This document shows positions 8,499 through 15,808 of a DNA stretch of 64,000 nucleotides, one piece after another (positions within the stretch are counted from its first letter, which is position 1; each line of letters starts with the position of its first letter). Below the pieces are notes generated by a model. The model made no database searches. It was given only the letters and a program-made list of their open reading frames with translations, and was not told the origin of the DNA. Made by a program: the position numbers and the translations under genes. This DNA comes from Wukongibacter sp050859025 (GTDB lineage: Bacteria; Bacillota; Clostridia; Peptostreptococcales; Caminicellaceae). Location: positions 5,642,001 to 5,706,000 of the forward strand of contig NZ_CP138200.1 in assembly GCF_050859025.1 (NCBI RefSeq), written 5' to 3'.

Positions 8499-8758
8499 TG
8501 GAAACTAAATCTGAAGCCTTTATTCTATTTCCAAGCCATTCCGATGGTCTAGCTTTAGAAAAGGTTTTAAAAGCTAATAGGGTAGAATACACTATTGTTC
8601 CTACACCTAGGGCTCTTAGTAAATGCTGCGGTATATCCATACGAATTGATCCTGAGGATATACATTTAGTTGAGGATTTATTAAATAGTAATTCTCTAAT
8701 AAATATCGAAGGTATTCATACGTTGAAGAAAAGAAAAAATACTTTCTTTAATTTATAA
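8498..8758 (+). CDS. DUF3343 small protein (putative Se/S carrier-like)
   Basis: 86 residues. The pattern FILFPSHSDGLALEKVLK, PTPRALSKCCGISIRI and EDIHLVEDLL is that of DUF3343, a small protein regularly found next to 2-hydroxyacyl-CoA dehydratase-type genes and near selenium/sulfur metabolism. The adjacent cysteines (C43-C44) suggest a thiol role. Its ATG overlaps the reductase stop, so translation is coupled. A part in cluster assembly or sulfur delivery is inference from neighbours only. Confidence 0.8.
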   Translation: METKSEAFILFPSHSDGLALEKVLKANRVEYTIVPTPRALSKCCGISIRIDPEDIHLVEDLLNSNSLINIEGIHTLKKRKNTFFNL

Positions 8759-8792
8759 TGGATGGACTTTAAAGTTACAAGGGGGATTTTTA

Positions 8793-9563
8793 ATGTATTC
8801 AGTTGGAATCGATTCAGGCTCTGTTGCAACTAAGGCTGTGCTTTTCGATGGAGAAATTGTGGAAAAAGTTATAATTCCTACGGGTTGGAGTCCTAAAACC
8901 GCCGCAGAAGAAGCCCTGAATTTACTATTAACTAGATCCAAGGTAAATAGAGATAAAGTCAAAAAAATAGTCGGTACAGGCTACGGAAGAGTATCTATGG
9001 CATTTGTAGATAAAACAGTTACCGAAATAACCTGTCATGGAAAAGGTGCTCATTTTCTTAACAATAAAGTTCGTACCATTTTGGATATTGGTGGTCAAGA
9101 TAGTAAGGTAATTAGCCTTGATAGTAAGGGTAATGTAATAGATTTTATAATGAATGATAAATGTGCTGCCGGAACCGGAAGATTTCTACAAGTAATGTCT
9201 AATGTTCTTGGTTTTGATGTTAGTGAATTAGATACCCTTGCAAGGGATGTAGAGCCTGAGCCTATAACAAGTATGTGTACAGTTTTTGCTGAATCAGAGG
9301 TTATTAGCCTTTTAGCAAAGGGAGTATCAAAGGAGCGAACTGCATCTGGAATAGTCCATTCTATTGCAAATAGAGGTGTATCTATCTTAGGCAGGGTAAA
9401 TTTATCTGATGAGATAGCATTTACTGGCGGAGTAGCTCAGTCTGAGATTATTAAAGAGGCAATAGAAGAAAAAATAAAGAAATCCATATACACTCCGAAG
9501 GATTCACAGATAGTAGGAGCTTTGGGTGCCTCTATTATTGGATGGAATATGATAAAAAAATAA
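8793..9563 (+). CDS. ATP-dependent activase of the reductase (BadF/HgdC family)
   Basis: 256 residues of the ASKHA fold. It has a phosphate-1 motif (GIDSGSVATKAV, 5-16), a phosphate-2 motif (LDIGGQDSKVI, 97-107) and an adenosine-binding segment (IAFTGGVAQSE). The two cysteines that in homologues bridge one 4Fe-4S cluster across a homodimer are C124 (NDKCAAGTGR) and C162 (TSMCTVFAE). Such proteins hydrolyse ATP to inject an electron into the partner. It lies 34 bp after DUF3343, with AAGGGGGA upstream of its ATG, and is the last gene of the operon, which ends at the hairpin 9590-9620. Confidence 0.93.
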   Translation: MYSVGIDSGSVATKAVLFDGEIVEKVIIPTGWSPKTAAEEALNLLLTRSKVNRDKVKKIVGTGYGRVSMAFVDKTVTEITCHGKGAHFLNNKVRTILDIGGQDSKVISLDSKGNVIDFIMNDKCAAGTGRFLQVMSNVLGFDVSELDTLARDVEPEPITSMCTVFAESEVISLLAKGVSKERTASGIVHSIANRGVSILGRVNLSDEIAFTGGVAQSEIIKEAIEEKIKKSIYTPKDSQIVGALGASIIGWNMIKK

Positions 9564-9589
9564 TAAAATTGCTTTTTGTTCAAAGTGTA

Positions 9590-9620
9590 AAAGGAACGGT
9601 AATAATATAACCGTTCCTTT
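9590..9620 (+). terminator. Terminator hairpin, first copy of a 31-bp duplication
   Basis: AAAGGAACGG pairs with CCGTTCCTTT across TAATAATATAA, just after the activase gene. The identical 31 bp recurs at 9772-9802. It is symmetric and could act in both directions. Confidence 0.7.
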
Positions 9621-9621
9621 G

Positions 9622-9742
9622 AGACTGTTGACAAACCCGAATTTCTTTGTTGTTGCTGAAAGCAAGAACCCTTACGTATGTCTATATACGCTGCGGTCTC
9701 TTGCTTTCAGCACGCCTCGAAATTCAGATTTCTCAACAGTCT
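9622..9742. repeat. Inverted-repeat element E between two identical terminators
   Basis: Outer arms AGACTGTTGACAAACCCGAA and their inverse (ending CTCAACAGTCT) enclose a perfect 13-bp stem, GCTGAAAGCAAGA / TCTTGCTTTCAGC. It has no coding potential. The shape is that of a MITE-like, non-autonomous element. The nearby GTTGACTTTGTCAAC (9752-9766) is a further small hairpin. Confidence 0.6.
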
Positions 9743-9771
9743 ATCATTTTGTTGACTTTGTCAACAACCTG

Positions 9772-9802
9772 AAAGGAACGGTAATAATATAACCGTTCCT
9801 TT
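9772..9802 (-). terminator. Terminator hairpin, second copy, serving the NRDE gene
   Basis: Identical to 9590-9620. It lies 5 bp beyond the stop of the convergent minus-strand gene at 9808. Confidence 0.65.
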
Positions 9803-9807
9803 TAACT

Positions 9808-10575
9808 TTATATAATAAATTCATATTTAATCTCATGCCATTCTTTGGACTCTGTATCCTCCAAGCTTCTTTCTACAAAAGTTACTTTATTGTAGTTATC
9901 TATAAGTAATATGGTTGAAGACCTTGTCCCATAGCTAGGGCTTTCTATAAAAATAGAAGACAATATCCTCTCCCATTCTAATCCTACGCTCGTTTCCGGA
10001 AGTTCTTTATCCTCTGGCTTCCATTTATCAAAAAGAACATCATATATATCCTCTAAATCAATCTCATTACTGGAGCTGATAATATTTTTAAATCTTTCCT
10101 TGCCCCTTATAAGCTTAGGCCACGGGGTATCTAAAAGTGCGTTGCTTAATCCATAGATACCTGGTTCTAATTTCCTGATAACATCTTCTACATTAGAATA
10201 GTAGTAAAGAGAAGACATATCACCTACCAAAAGATTGTAGGGATTATATTCATTAAGGCTTTTCCTTATTCTTTTCATATAGACTTTTGGGGATTGGCTT
10301 TCTATTAGAAAGTCCTTCACTAGATCACCACGACTTTTAGGATCATCTATAAGCAAGGAAAAGTCTCTATAGTTTGTTATGGCTGAAATTTTTCCATCCT
10401 TATTTATTCCAAGCCAAGTTCCCATCTTTTCCAAGTCCCTGCCACCTAAAACATGGGGATAACTCCTCCAAAAGCTTGCATTTTCAGTAGGTCTTTCATA
10501 GAATTCATCTCTGTTGGCCGCCAATATCAATTTATATTGTGGATGACTTTTATATGCAAAGAAAATTATACACAT
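9808..10575 (-). CDS. NRDE/TANGO2-family protein
   Basis: 255 residues. The N-terminus MCIIFFAYKSHP, then LAANRDEFYERPT, GGRDLEKMGTWLGI and ISAITNYRD, are family hallmarks. Cys2 could become an N-terminal nucleophile after removal of Met, as in the Ntn-hydrolase fold predicted for the family. Bacterial members have no firmly established substrate; the eukaryotic TANGO2 relative is linked to lipid/heme handling. ATG 10575 follows AAAGGAAGAG. It is convergent with the reductase operon and about 47 bp downstream of the Cys-rich gene. Confidence 0.88.
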   Translation of the reverse strand: MCIIFFAYKSHPQYKLILAANRDEFYERPTENASFWRSYPHVLGGRDLEKMGTWLGINKDGKISAITNYRDFSLLIDDPKSRGDLVKDFLIESQSPKVYMKRIRKSLNEYNPYNLLVGDMSSLYYYSNVEDVIRKLEPGIYGLSNALLDTPWPKLIRGKERFKNIISSSNEIDLEDIYDVLFDKWKPEDKELPETSVGLEWERILSSIFIESPSYGTRSSTILLIDNYNKVTFVERSLEDTESKEWHEIKYEFII

Positions 10576-10622
10576 ATCTTCTCTTCCTTTTGTTAGAATT
10601 GTTAGTTTCTCACTACAAAATA

Positions 10623-10889
10623 TTAATCTCTCTCGCTTCCTATTCTGATAACCTCTCCCATCTTGGACATGATATAATCGTATCCTCCTTCAGAATGAGG
10701 AATAGTACAATCACTACAATCCTTTGTGCCATGATTGTATTTAAAATTTCCTCCACATTCATCCTTTAACATATAAAGTGGACAAAAACAAAAAAGACAA
10801 TTAAACTTCTCTTTATCCTTCACCTTATGACATGGAAAATATTCACATTTACTATTTTGAACAAATTTGTAATTACTACCTTTACCCAT
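10623..10889 (-). CDS. Cysteine-rich small-domain protein
   Basis: 88 residues with ten cysteines in the pattern CEYFPCHK, CLFCFCPLY, DECGGNF and DCSDCTIPHS. This fits the Cys-rich small domain (zf-like, PF04071) common in anaerobic Firmicutes and archaea. It probably binds zinc or an iron-sulfur cluster; the cellular role is unknown. ATG 10889 follows AAGGAGAGAGG. It lies between cntM and the NRDE gene on the same strand and could be co-transcribed with either. Confidence 0.8.
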   Translation of the reverse strand: MGKGSNYKFVQNSKCEYFPCHKVKDKEKFNCLFCFCPLYMLKDECGGNFKYNHGTKDCSDCTIPHSEGGYDYIMSKMGEVIRIGSERD

Positions 10890-10975
10890 AGTACCTCTCT
10901 CCTTGACTTTTAGTCCATTATAGCATTTATTTATGATAGACGCTACTAAAGGAAACTGCCAAGGTTAGTCTTTAG

Positions 10976-12328
10976 TCAATAGCTCATTATCTTCTCTATC
11001 TCCTCAAACATACCATCTACATCATCTTGTGTAGTATCCTTAAATATCTCTGGATAAAATGAATTCTCGCCATTTTTCCTAATAAATTCATCTAGCTTTT
11101 CCTCAAATAGTTTTATCAACTTCATGGTCTGCGGCATATGAATATCTACTTTTTGAGCTAAGCCAAATATAAGTTTAAGCTTTTTATAATCTTCAAAGGG
11201 AACCCTAGGGATAATCCATTTACCATTTTCATCTCTGCACACCTGTTTGTATGAAACTGAAGAGAAATCAAAGTATTTGCCATTCTTATCGGGTTTGGAA
11301 AAGGGATCAATAAGAATAGCTGAATACCTTATATACAAAAGATATTCCTGTTCTATTTGATCCAATTCGACAAAGTTTTCGATATCTTCACGTGAAAGTG
11401 TAACTTCATGCACTGGATAATTATCATCGTTTAAGAACTTTAGAAGATTAATAGGCTTTGCATCAAAATACTGAATAAGCTCAGAAATCTCCTTCCAAAG
11501 CAGTACCATTGCCTTTATAGAATGTTGGGTAATAGGCCCCTCTGGATAAATTTTATACATATACCTATTGGATTTTTCATAACTAAAAATCTGATCTAAT
11601 GAAAATTTATTTATAAAAAGAGGTGGATGTACATATGTAGTAATATTTTTACTTTCTGCTTCAATTGTATTTTGAACTACTGTACACTTAATCCCAAGAT
11701 TTTCAATAAATTTCTTAACATCAAATATCACAGTACTATTTTCTTTACTAGAAGCAATATATATATGCTTTTTTAGTGCCTTTGTAAAGGACACTATACA
11801 GCTTGGATTTCCAGGTTCAAGCTTTGTAGCAGCAAAATAAGTCGAAAAGCTAATAACATCAATTCTCTCTTTTAGCTTTTTAAGTCTACTATTAATAAGA
11901 AAATTAGAGCCTATACTTGGTGAGATTAAAATAATATTTCTTACCTCTTCTAATGAATCTAAATTTAAACGATCTATTATATCATTATAGCTATCGCTGG
12001 GTGTACACATGATTATTGTTTGCCAAATATCATCTATATCTTCGCAGCCTCCATAGAAATGACTTAATTTAGTTTGACCACAAAGGTGAAGATGTTTATC
12101 TCCTTGGGCCTTTGATGTAATAATATAATCATTAAGTTTAAGTTCTTTTTCTAATTTCTCCGTATGTAAACCCTTTCTATTTAATAAACCTATACCCTTG
12201 CACCAGCCATTAGAAATATTAACAGCAACATTTATTCCAGCCGGTCCTGCTCCAACTACTAATGTATTGCCAAAGGGAGGGTCTTGATATACATCTTGTT
12301 CAGCATTTGAAATATTATGAGTATTCAT
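10976..12328 (-). CDS. cntM: Opine metallophore dehydrogenase (staphylopine/pseudopaline dehydrogenase family)
   Basis: 450 residues. An N-terminal nucleotide-binding loop (LVVGAGPAGINVA, 23-35) is followed by a long region without similarity to other dehydrogenases, characteristic of the DUF2338 family. CntM reductively condenses the CntL product with an alpha-keto acid (pyruvate or 2-oxoglutarate) to make a broad-spectrum metal-chelating opine. The Arg in LLNRKG, just after the second strand, may favour NADPH, but this is inference. It overlaps cntL by 14 bp. Which keto acid is used cannot be read from sequence. Confidence 0.85.
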   Translation of the reverse strand: MNTHNISNAEQDVYQDPPFGNTLVVGAGPAGINVAVNISNGWCKGIGLLNRKGLHTEKLEKELKLNDYIITSKAQGDKHLHLCGQTKLSHFYGGCEDIDDIWQTIIMCTPSDSYNDIIDRLNLDSLEEVRNIILISPSIGSNFLINSRLKKLKERIDVISFSTYFAATKLEPGNPSCIVSFTKALKKHIYIASSKENSTVIFDVKKFIENLGIKCTVVQNTIEAESKNITTYVHPPLFINKFSLDQIFSYEKSNRYMYKIYPEGPITQHSIKAMVLLWKEISELIQYFDAKPINLLKFLNDDNYPVHEVTLSREDIENFVELDQIEQEYLLYIRYSAILIDPFSKPDKNGKYFDFSSVSYKQVCRDENGKWIIPRVPFEDYKKLKLIFGLAQKVDIHMPQTMKLIKLFEEKLDEFIRKNGENSFYPEIFKDTTQDDVDGMFEEIEKIMSY

Positions 12329-13115
12329 AAAGTGTCCTCTCTAAAACAATTGTGTCATAAATGCTTTCACTTTTACTTATTTTAGTTTGATTCCATTCCT
12401 TTGACAAATCCTTTTCTAATGGATAATTAAAAATTTCCTTTAATCCATTTCCATATCTTAAAATTATTTTAGTATTAGGTGCAACTTTGTTTTTTAGATC
12501 ATCTAAAATCTTATATTTATCTTCTACAAGTGATGCAATGATAATGTGGGTGGCTTCATTAACAAAGGATAGTTCATCTACGGTTTTACTGGAAAATCTG
12601 ACAGTCGACTCTAGTCCTAAAACCTTTGTAACATCTCTAGCAAGTTCTATAGCCTCTAAATCAATATCTAAGCACAAAACCTCTGCCCCTATTTCTTTGG
12701 CAATAGCCATTGCCGAAATCGGAAATGCTCCTGATCCAATGAAAACCACCTTAGATTTACTGTCTACACAAAAGGTTTCAAATTCATACTTAACAGAATT
12801 CGATAAAAGCTTCATGTAGTCACTTGTATCTAATTTATTATTGCATGCACATATAGATTGATACTTTTCAACATCGCATAATGCCTTTACTGAGGTTTCC
12901 CTTAGTTTCTCACAATATTCCTTAATCTCACTATGTTTCCCCCATAGTTCCCATTGCTTTGCATTATCTTGACAATTCATAAACTCACAAAGATAATCCA
13001 ACTTATTTCTTAGTAGCTCAAAGCATTCACTGCATTCCTTAGAATAAACCATCAATTCATTTATCTCGTATTGCAGCATTTTTAAAGAAAGTAAAAATTC
13101 ATACTTATTCTTCAT
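12315..13115 (-). CDS. cntL: Nicotianamine synthase-like aminobutanoyltransferase
   Basis: 266 residues, close to the 272 of staphylococcal CntL. An N-terminal helical part (1-115) precedes a Rossmann SAM-binding domain with VVFIGSGAFPIS (123-134), an acidic strand end (VLCLDIDLEAIELA) and a later IIASLVEDKY. CntL transfers an aminobutyrate group from SAM to histidine. The overlap with a DUF2338 dehydrogenase makes the call specific. No histidine racemase (cntK), importer or exporter lies nearby, so the product may be built on L-His as in pseudopaline. A strong promoter with a Fur-like box lies about 200 bp upstream. Confidence 0.83.
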   Translation of the reverse strand: MKNKYEFLLSLKMLQYEINELMVYSKECSECFELLRNKLDYLCEFMNCQDNAKQWELWGKHSEIKEYCEKLRETSVKALCDVEKYQSICACNNKLDTSDYMKLLSNSVKYEFETFCVDSKSKVVFIGSGAFPISAMAIAKEIGAEVLCLDIDLEAIELARDVTKVLGLESTVRFSSKTVDELSFVNEATHIIIASLVEDKYKILDDLKNKVAPNTKIILRYGNGLKEIFNYPLEKDLSKEWNQTKISKSESIYDTIVLERTLYEYS

Positions 13116-13310
13116 TCTGTTTCCCCCTATTCAACTTATATAATCTTTAAATTAATTACATATTAGTGAAATAAAATTCAAGTAGAATGATAAGCAATTC
13201 TATATTTTTTGTTTGATTTCTATTAACCTTTAAGGCTGATTACCATAGAATAAAAAGTAGTTTTCATCCTTCATATCATCTTCCTTCTATATGATATTTA
13301 TTCAGATAAC

Positions 13311-13372
13311 GAAAATGATTATCATTTTCAAAATTTATTTGTATTATAACACTGTCAATATTATCCTGTCAA
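13311..13372 (-). promoter_or_regulatory. Strong promoter and Fur/Zur-type box upstream of cntL-cntM
   Basis: On the minus strand TTGACA (13367-13372), an 18-bp spacer and TATAAT (13343-13348) are both perfect consensus hexamers. The 19-bp inverted repeat GAAAATGATTATCATTTTC (13311-13329) matches the Fur consensus GATAATGATTATCATTATC at 17 of 19 positions and covers the expected early transcribed region. Binding would block transcription when metal is plentiful. A Zur site is possible, since the boxes are alike. Confidence 0.85.
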
Positions 13373-13504
13373 TACTTGGATTTCAAAAAATACTAATATT
13401 TCATTTTTTTGAATTATGATAGATATATTTACTTGTTTTACATTTATTAGAAAGATATAAAATCCATAATTTGAATTATTCTTTAAAAAATAATTTCAAA
13501 AAAA

Positions 13505-13535
13505 AGATAGATAATTTTATTTTCATTATCTATCT
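13505..13535 (-). terminator. cotJ operon terminator
   Basis: On the minus strand AGATAGATAAT pairs with ATTATCTATCT and is followed by seven or more T. It lies beyond the B1 repeat, 150 bp after the cotJC stop. The rest of 13116-13681 holds the Fur promoter and B1. Confidence 0.75.
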
Positions 13536-13563
13536 CCTAACTTTATTTAATTTGACCTACCTA

Positions 13564-13664
13564 TATAGAACGCACTTATAAATCTACATTTTGTTTTTTT
13601 AATAGCCAACGTTTCAAGGCTTTTCAAGGAATCAAAATGTAAAAGATTTATTGCGATTTCTATA
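13564..13664. repeat. Palindromic repeat family B, copy B1
   Basis: 101 bp from TATAGAACGCACTTATAAAT to GATTTATTGCGATTTCTATA. The inner arms ATCTACATTTTG and CAAAATGTAAAAGAT pair. It is almost identical to 43026-43127 and to the inverted copy 38529-38630. It lies between the cotJC stop and the terminator. Confidence 0.85.
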
Positions 13665-13681
13665 GTAAGTTAATTTTATAT

Positions 13682-14254
13682 TTAGAAATACTTTTTAGCA
13701 TCTTTCTTATCATATACGTCCATCAATGCTTCTCCAAAACGTTGATAGTGTACTACCTCTCTCTGTCTTAGGAATCTAAGTGCATCCTTCATTCCTGGAT
13801 CATCAGTTAAATTCAAAAGATGTTCATAGGTTGTTCTAGCTTTCTGCTCTGCTGCCATATCTTCATGCAAGTCTGTGATTGGATCTGACGTTGACTGAAT
13901 GTATGCTGCAGTCCACGGAATACCGTTTGCATCTTGTGGATATATAGCATAACCATGCTGTGTATACTGACTTCCGAGTCCTGCCTCCTCTAGTTCCTTA
14001 ACAGTTGCATCCTTTAAAAGCATGTATACCATAGTAGAAATCATTTCAACATGTGCCAATTCCTCTGTCCCTATATCTGTAAGCAATGCCTTTGATTTTC
14101 CCGTTGGCATCGTATACCTCTGGCTTAAATATCTCATTGCTGCTCCTAATTCTCCATCAGGTCCTCCAAATTGAGTAATTAGATATTTAGCAAATCTTAT
14201 ATCTTTAACCTTTATATCAACTGGATATTGTAGTTTTTTCTCATAAATCCACAT
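13682..14254 (-). CDS. cotJC: Spore coat protein CotJC (manganese-catalase family)
   Basis: 190 residues from ATG 14254, which has GAGGAGGGAAATGT upstream. The longer frame adds 15 residues (MNRGRGNYKRRGGKC) without a good ribosome site and overlaps cotJB. The fold is a ferritin-like manganese catalase: EELAHVEMISTM, AAEQKARTTYEHL and REVVHYQRFGEAL supply the Glu/His metal ligands. In Bacillus CotJC is an inner spore-coat component made in the mother cell. It is last in cotJA-cotJB-cotJC. Its presence is good evidence that the organism sporulates. Confidence 0.95.
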   Translation of the reverse strand: MWIYEKKLQYPVDIKVKDIRFAKYLITQFGGPDGELGAAMRYLSQRYTMPTGKSKALLTDIGTEELAHVEMISTMVYMLLKDATVKELEEAGLGSQYTQHGYAIYPQDANGIPWTAAYIQSTSDPITDLHEDMAAEQKARTTYEHLLNLTDDPGMKDALRFLRQREVVHYQRFGEALMDVYDKKDAKKYF

Positions 14255-14267
14255 ACATTTCCCTCCT

Positions 14268-14528
14268 CTACGCTTGTAATTCCCACGGCCACGGTTCATC
14301 TACCCATCTCCAAGGATATTGACTTGGAGAAAATCCAAAATTCATCAGTGGACCATATTTCATTTCGTACATTCTTTTAAGTTGTGATATTTGGTTTGCA
14401 CATTTATTATATTCCATTAAAGCTTCCATATTTTCTGGATGGTTATCTAGATATAGATTCAAGTCTAATGCTGTAAATTCAAGCTCTTGAATCCTATTTA
14501 GCAATTCTTTTCTTGTCATTTTTTCCAT
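14268..14528 (-). CDS. cotJB: Spore coat protein CotJB
   Basis: 86 residues. The sequence has the family pattern: a helical N-terminus (LLNRIQELEFTALDLNLYLD), NHPENMEALMEYN and a Trp/Pro-rich end (YPWRWVDEPWPWELQA). It belongs to the CotJB family, required with CotJA for CotJC assembly in Bacillus. The start at 14528 overlaps the cotJA end by 13 bp, so translation is coupled. Confidence 0.93.
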   Translation of the reverse strand: MEKMTRKELLNRIQELEFTALDLNLYLDNHPENMEALMEYNKCANQISQLKRMYEMKYGPLMNFGFSPSQYPWRWVDEPWPWELQA

Positions 14529-14707
14529 TCTTTTACCTCCTTCTTTTCCGCACTTACATATGGTTTATAGAGATCAGGAAATATAGTTCCTCGCTTCAAC
14601 GCCTCTTCTAATGGATATATAGTGGTAAATGGTTGATTTATAATATATGGCCTTGCCAATTGCCATTTTCCCATCATCATATTTGGTGCTGAATAAGCTT
14701 TGTTCAT
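14516..14707 (-). CDS. cotJA: Spore coat-associated protein CotJA
   Basis: 63 residues. The core LARPYIINQPFTTIYPLEEALKRGTIFPDLYKPY is the CotJA signature, here written as one family block from about residue 18 to 51. ATG 14707 follows AAAGGGGTG. It is first in the operon. The upstream 80 bp is AT-rich; a mother-cell (sigma-E) promoter is expected from Bacillus but I cannot place it with confidence. Confidence 0.9.
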   Translation of the reverse strand: MNKAYSAPNMMMGKWQLARPYIINQPFTTIYPLEEALKRGTIFPDLYKPYVSAEKKEVKEWKK

Positions 14708-14884
14708 TTTTTCACCCCTTTAAACTAATCGTTCCATACCATAATATTCATAAAGATAAAAAAGTGTGTATATAAAAAAGTCTTTGATAAAAATTCTCAA
14801 GGTCAATTTTTTTTAAAATGCATATCGGAATTTATATTTGTCCACAATTTTGAAAAGTTTATAATTTCCTGTGGATTATAAAAA

Positions 14885-14918
14885 AAGGATAAATAGCTTA
14901 TAATAGCTACTTATCCTT
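14885..14918 (-). terminator. hepT-mntA terminator
   Basis: On the minus strand AAGGATAAGTAGCT pairs with AGCTATTTATCCTT and is followed by TTTTTTTA. It lies 60 bp after the mntA stop. Confidence 0.85.
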
Positions 14919-14978
14919 AAAATCATATTTTCTATGTATGTAATTTGATATTAATATTATTCAAGTTAACTTCTATAC

Positions 14979-15284
14979 TTATTCTCTCTCATATATTTCT
15001 ATTCCATAGGTGTCAATGTGTTCTTTTAGCTTGTCATTTGATATTTCTCCATAATTTATCACATCGAAAAAAAGTGGTAGTGGATATATTTCATTTAAGC
15101 TTTCACTCAGCTTAGATATGGTTTCTATTTTTACATCCTTACCTACCACCGCGATATCCACATCCGATCCTTTTTTATAGTTCCCCATAGCCCTGCTTCC
15201 AAATAAAATAACACTCTCAATCTCTTCCAGTTCACCTATAGCCTCTAAAATATACTTCATATCCCTATCTAATAGTCCAAACAT
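14979..15284 (-). CDS. mntA: MntA-type nucleotidyltransferase antitoxin
   Basis: 101 residues with the minimal nucleotidyltransferase motif GS-x10-DxD: G29-S30 in LFGSRAMGNYKKGSDVDIAV and D41/D43. The third acidic position may be the Asp of FFDVINY. In characterised HepT-MntA pairs MntA adds AMP to a Tyr of HepT and silences it. It starts 2 bp after the hepT stop, the standard toxin-then-antitoxin order. Confidence 0.85.
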   Translation of the reverse strand: MFGLLDRDMKYILEAIGELEEIESVILFGSRAMGNYKKGSDVDIAVVGKDVKIETISKLSESLNEIYPLPLFFDVINYGEISNDKLKEHIDTYGIEIYERE

Positions 15285-15286
15285 AT

Positions 15287-15688
15287 CTATACTTCCTTTA
15301 ATAGTTTTTCATACATTGATTTAAGCTGTGGAAAATAAATACTTATTACTGCTTTTACCATTTTATCGGCTAAGGTCTCATCATAGGTATGAACAGTCAA
15401 ATTCCTGTTTGAAAGGGCATCAATCCACACATGTCCATCTTCAATCAATCCTATTTGAAACGCTTGCTTTATTGCGTCCCTTGGGCTTTTGACTATAAAG
15501 CCTTGAGCCTCAAGATAGTCCTTTAACACTTTCCACGCTAATTCAAAGGCCATCTCAAAGAATTGGATTATTCCCGCTCTTTCTAATTCCGTTTTAATTT
15601 CTTGTTTGGAATACTTTTCTAAAAGCTTATATGCCTTTTCAAAGTTTTCAAACCTCTGCTTCCATCTAATATCTTTTAAATTTTCCAA
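15287..15688 (-). CDS. hepT: HEPT-domain toxin (HepT, HI0074 family)
   Basis: 133 residues, all helical. The HEPT RNase motif R-x4-H-x-Y is R95, H100 and Y102 in NRNLTVHTY, and EMAFELAWKVLKDYLEAQG is typical of HI0074-type partners. The start is TTG 15688 with GAGGTGAATTGAA upstream. Members cleave RNA when not modified; Y102 is the expected AMP acceptor. The pair sits at the border between the accessory stretch and the conserved proS-ispF block. Confidence 0.85.
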   Translation of the reverse strand: MENLKDIRWKQRFENFEKAYKLLEKYSKQEIKTELERAGIIQFFEMAFELAWKVLKDYLEAQGFIVKSPRDAIKQAFQIGLIEDGHVWIDALSNRNLTVHTYDETLADKMVKAVISIYFPQLKSMYEKLLKEV

Positions 15689-15739
15689 TTCAATTCACCT
15701 CAATGCTATATTATATCCAAAATAGCTCTCTATATGAAA

Positions 15740-15769
15740 ATTGTATAGTAAAACAAATTACTATACAAT
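15740..15769 (-). terminator. proS terminator
   Basis: Perfect 12-bp stem, ATTGTATAGTAA / TTACTATACAAT, with a 6-nt loop, followed on the minus strand by TTTTC. It lies 40 bp after the proS stop. Confidence 0.75.
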
Positions 15770-15808
15770 CTTTTATTATCCGTATTTTAACTTTTTTCTT
15801 TAAACAAT

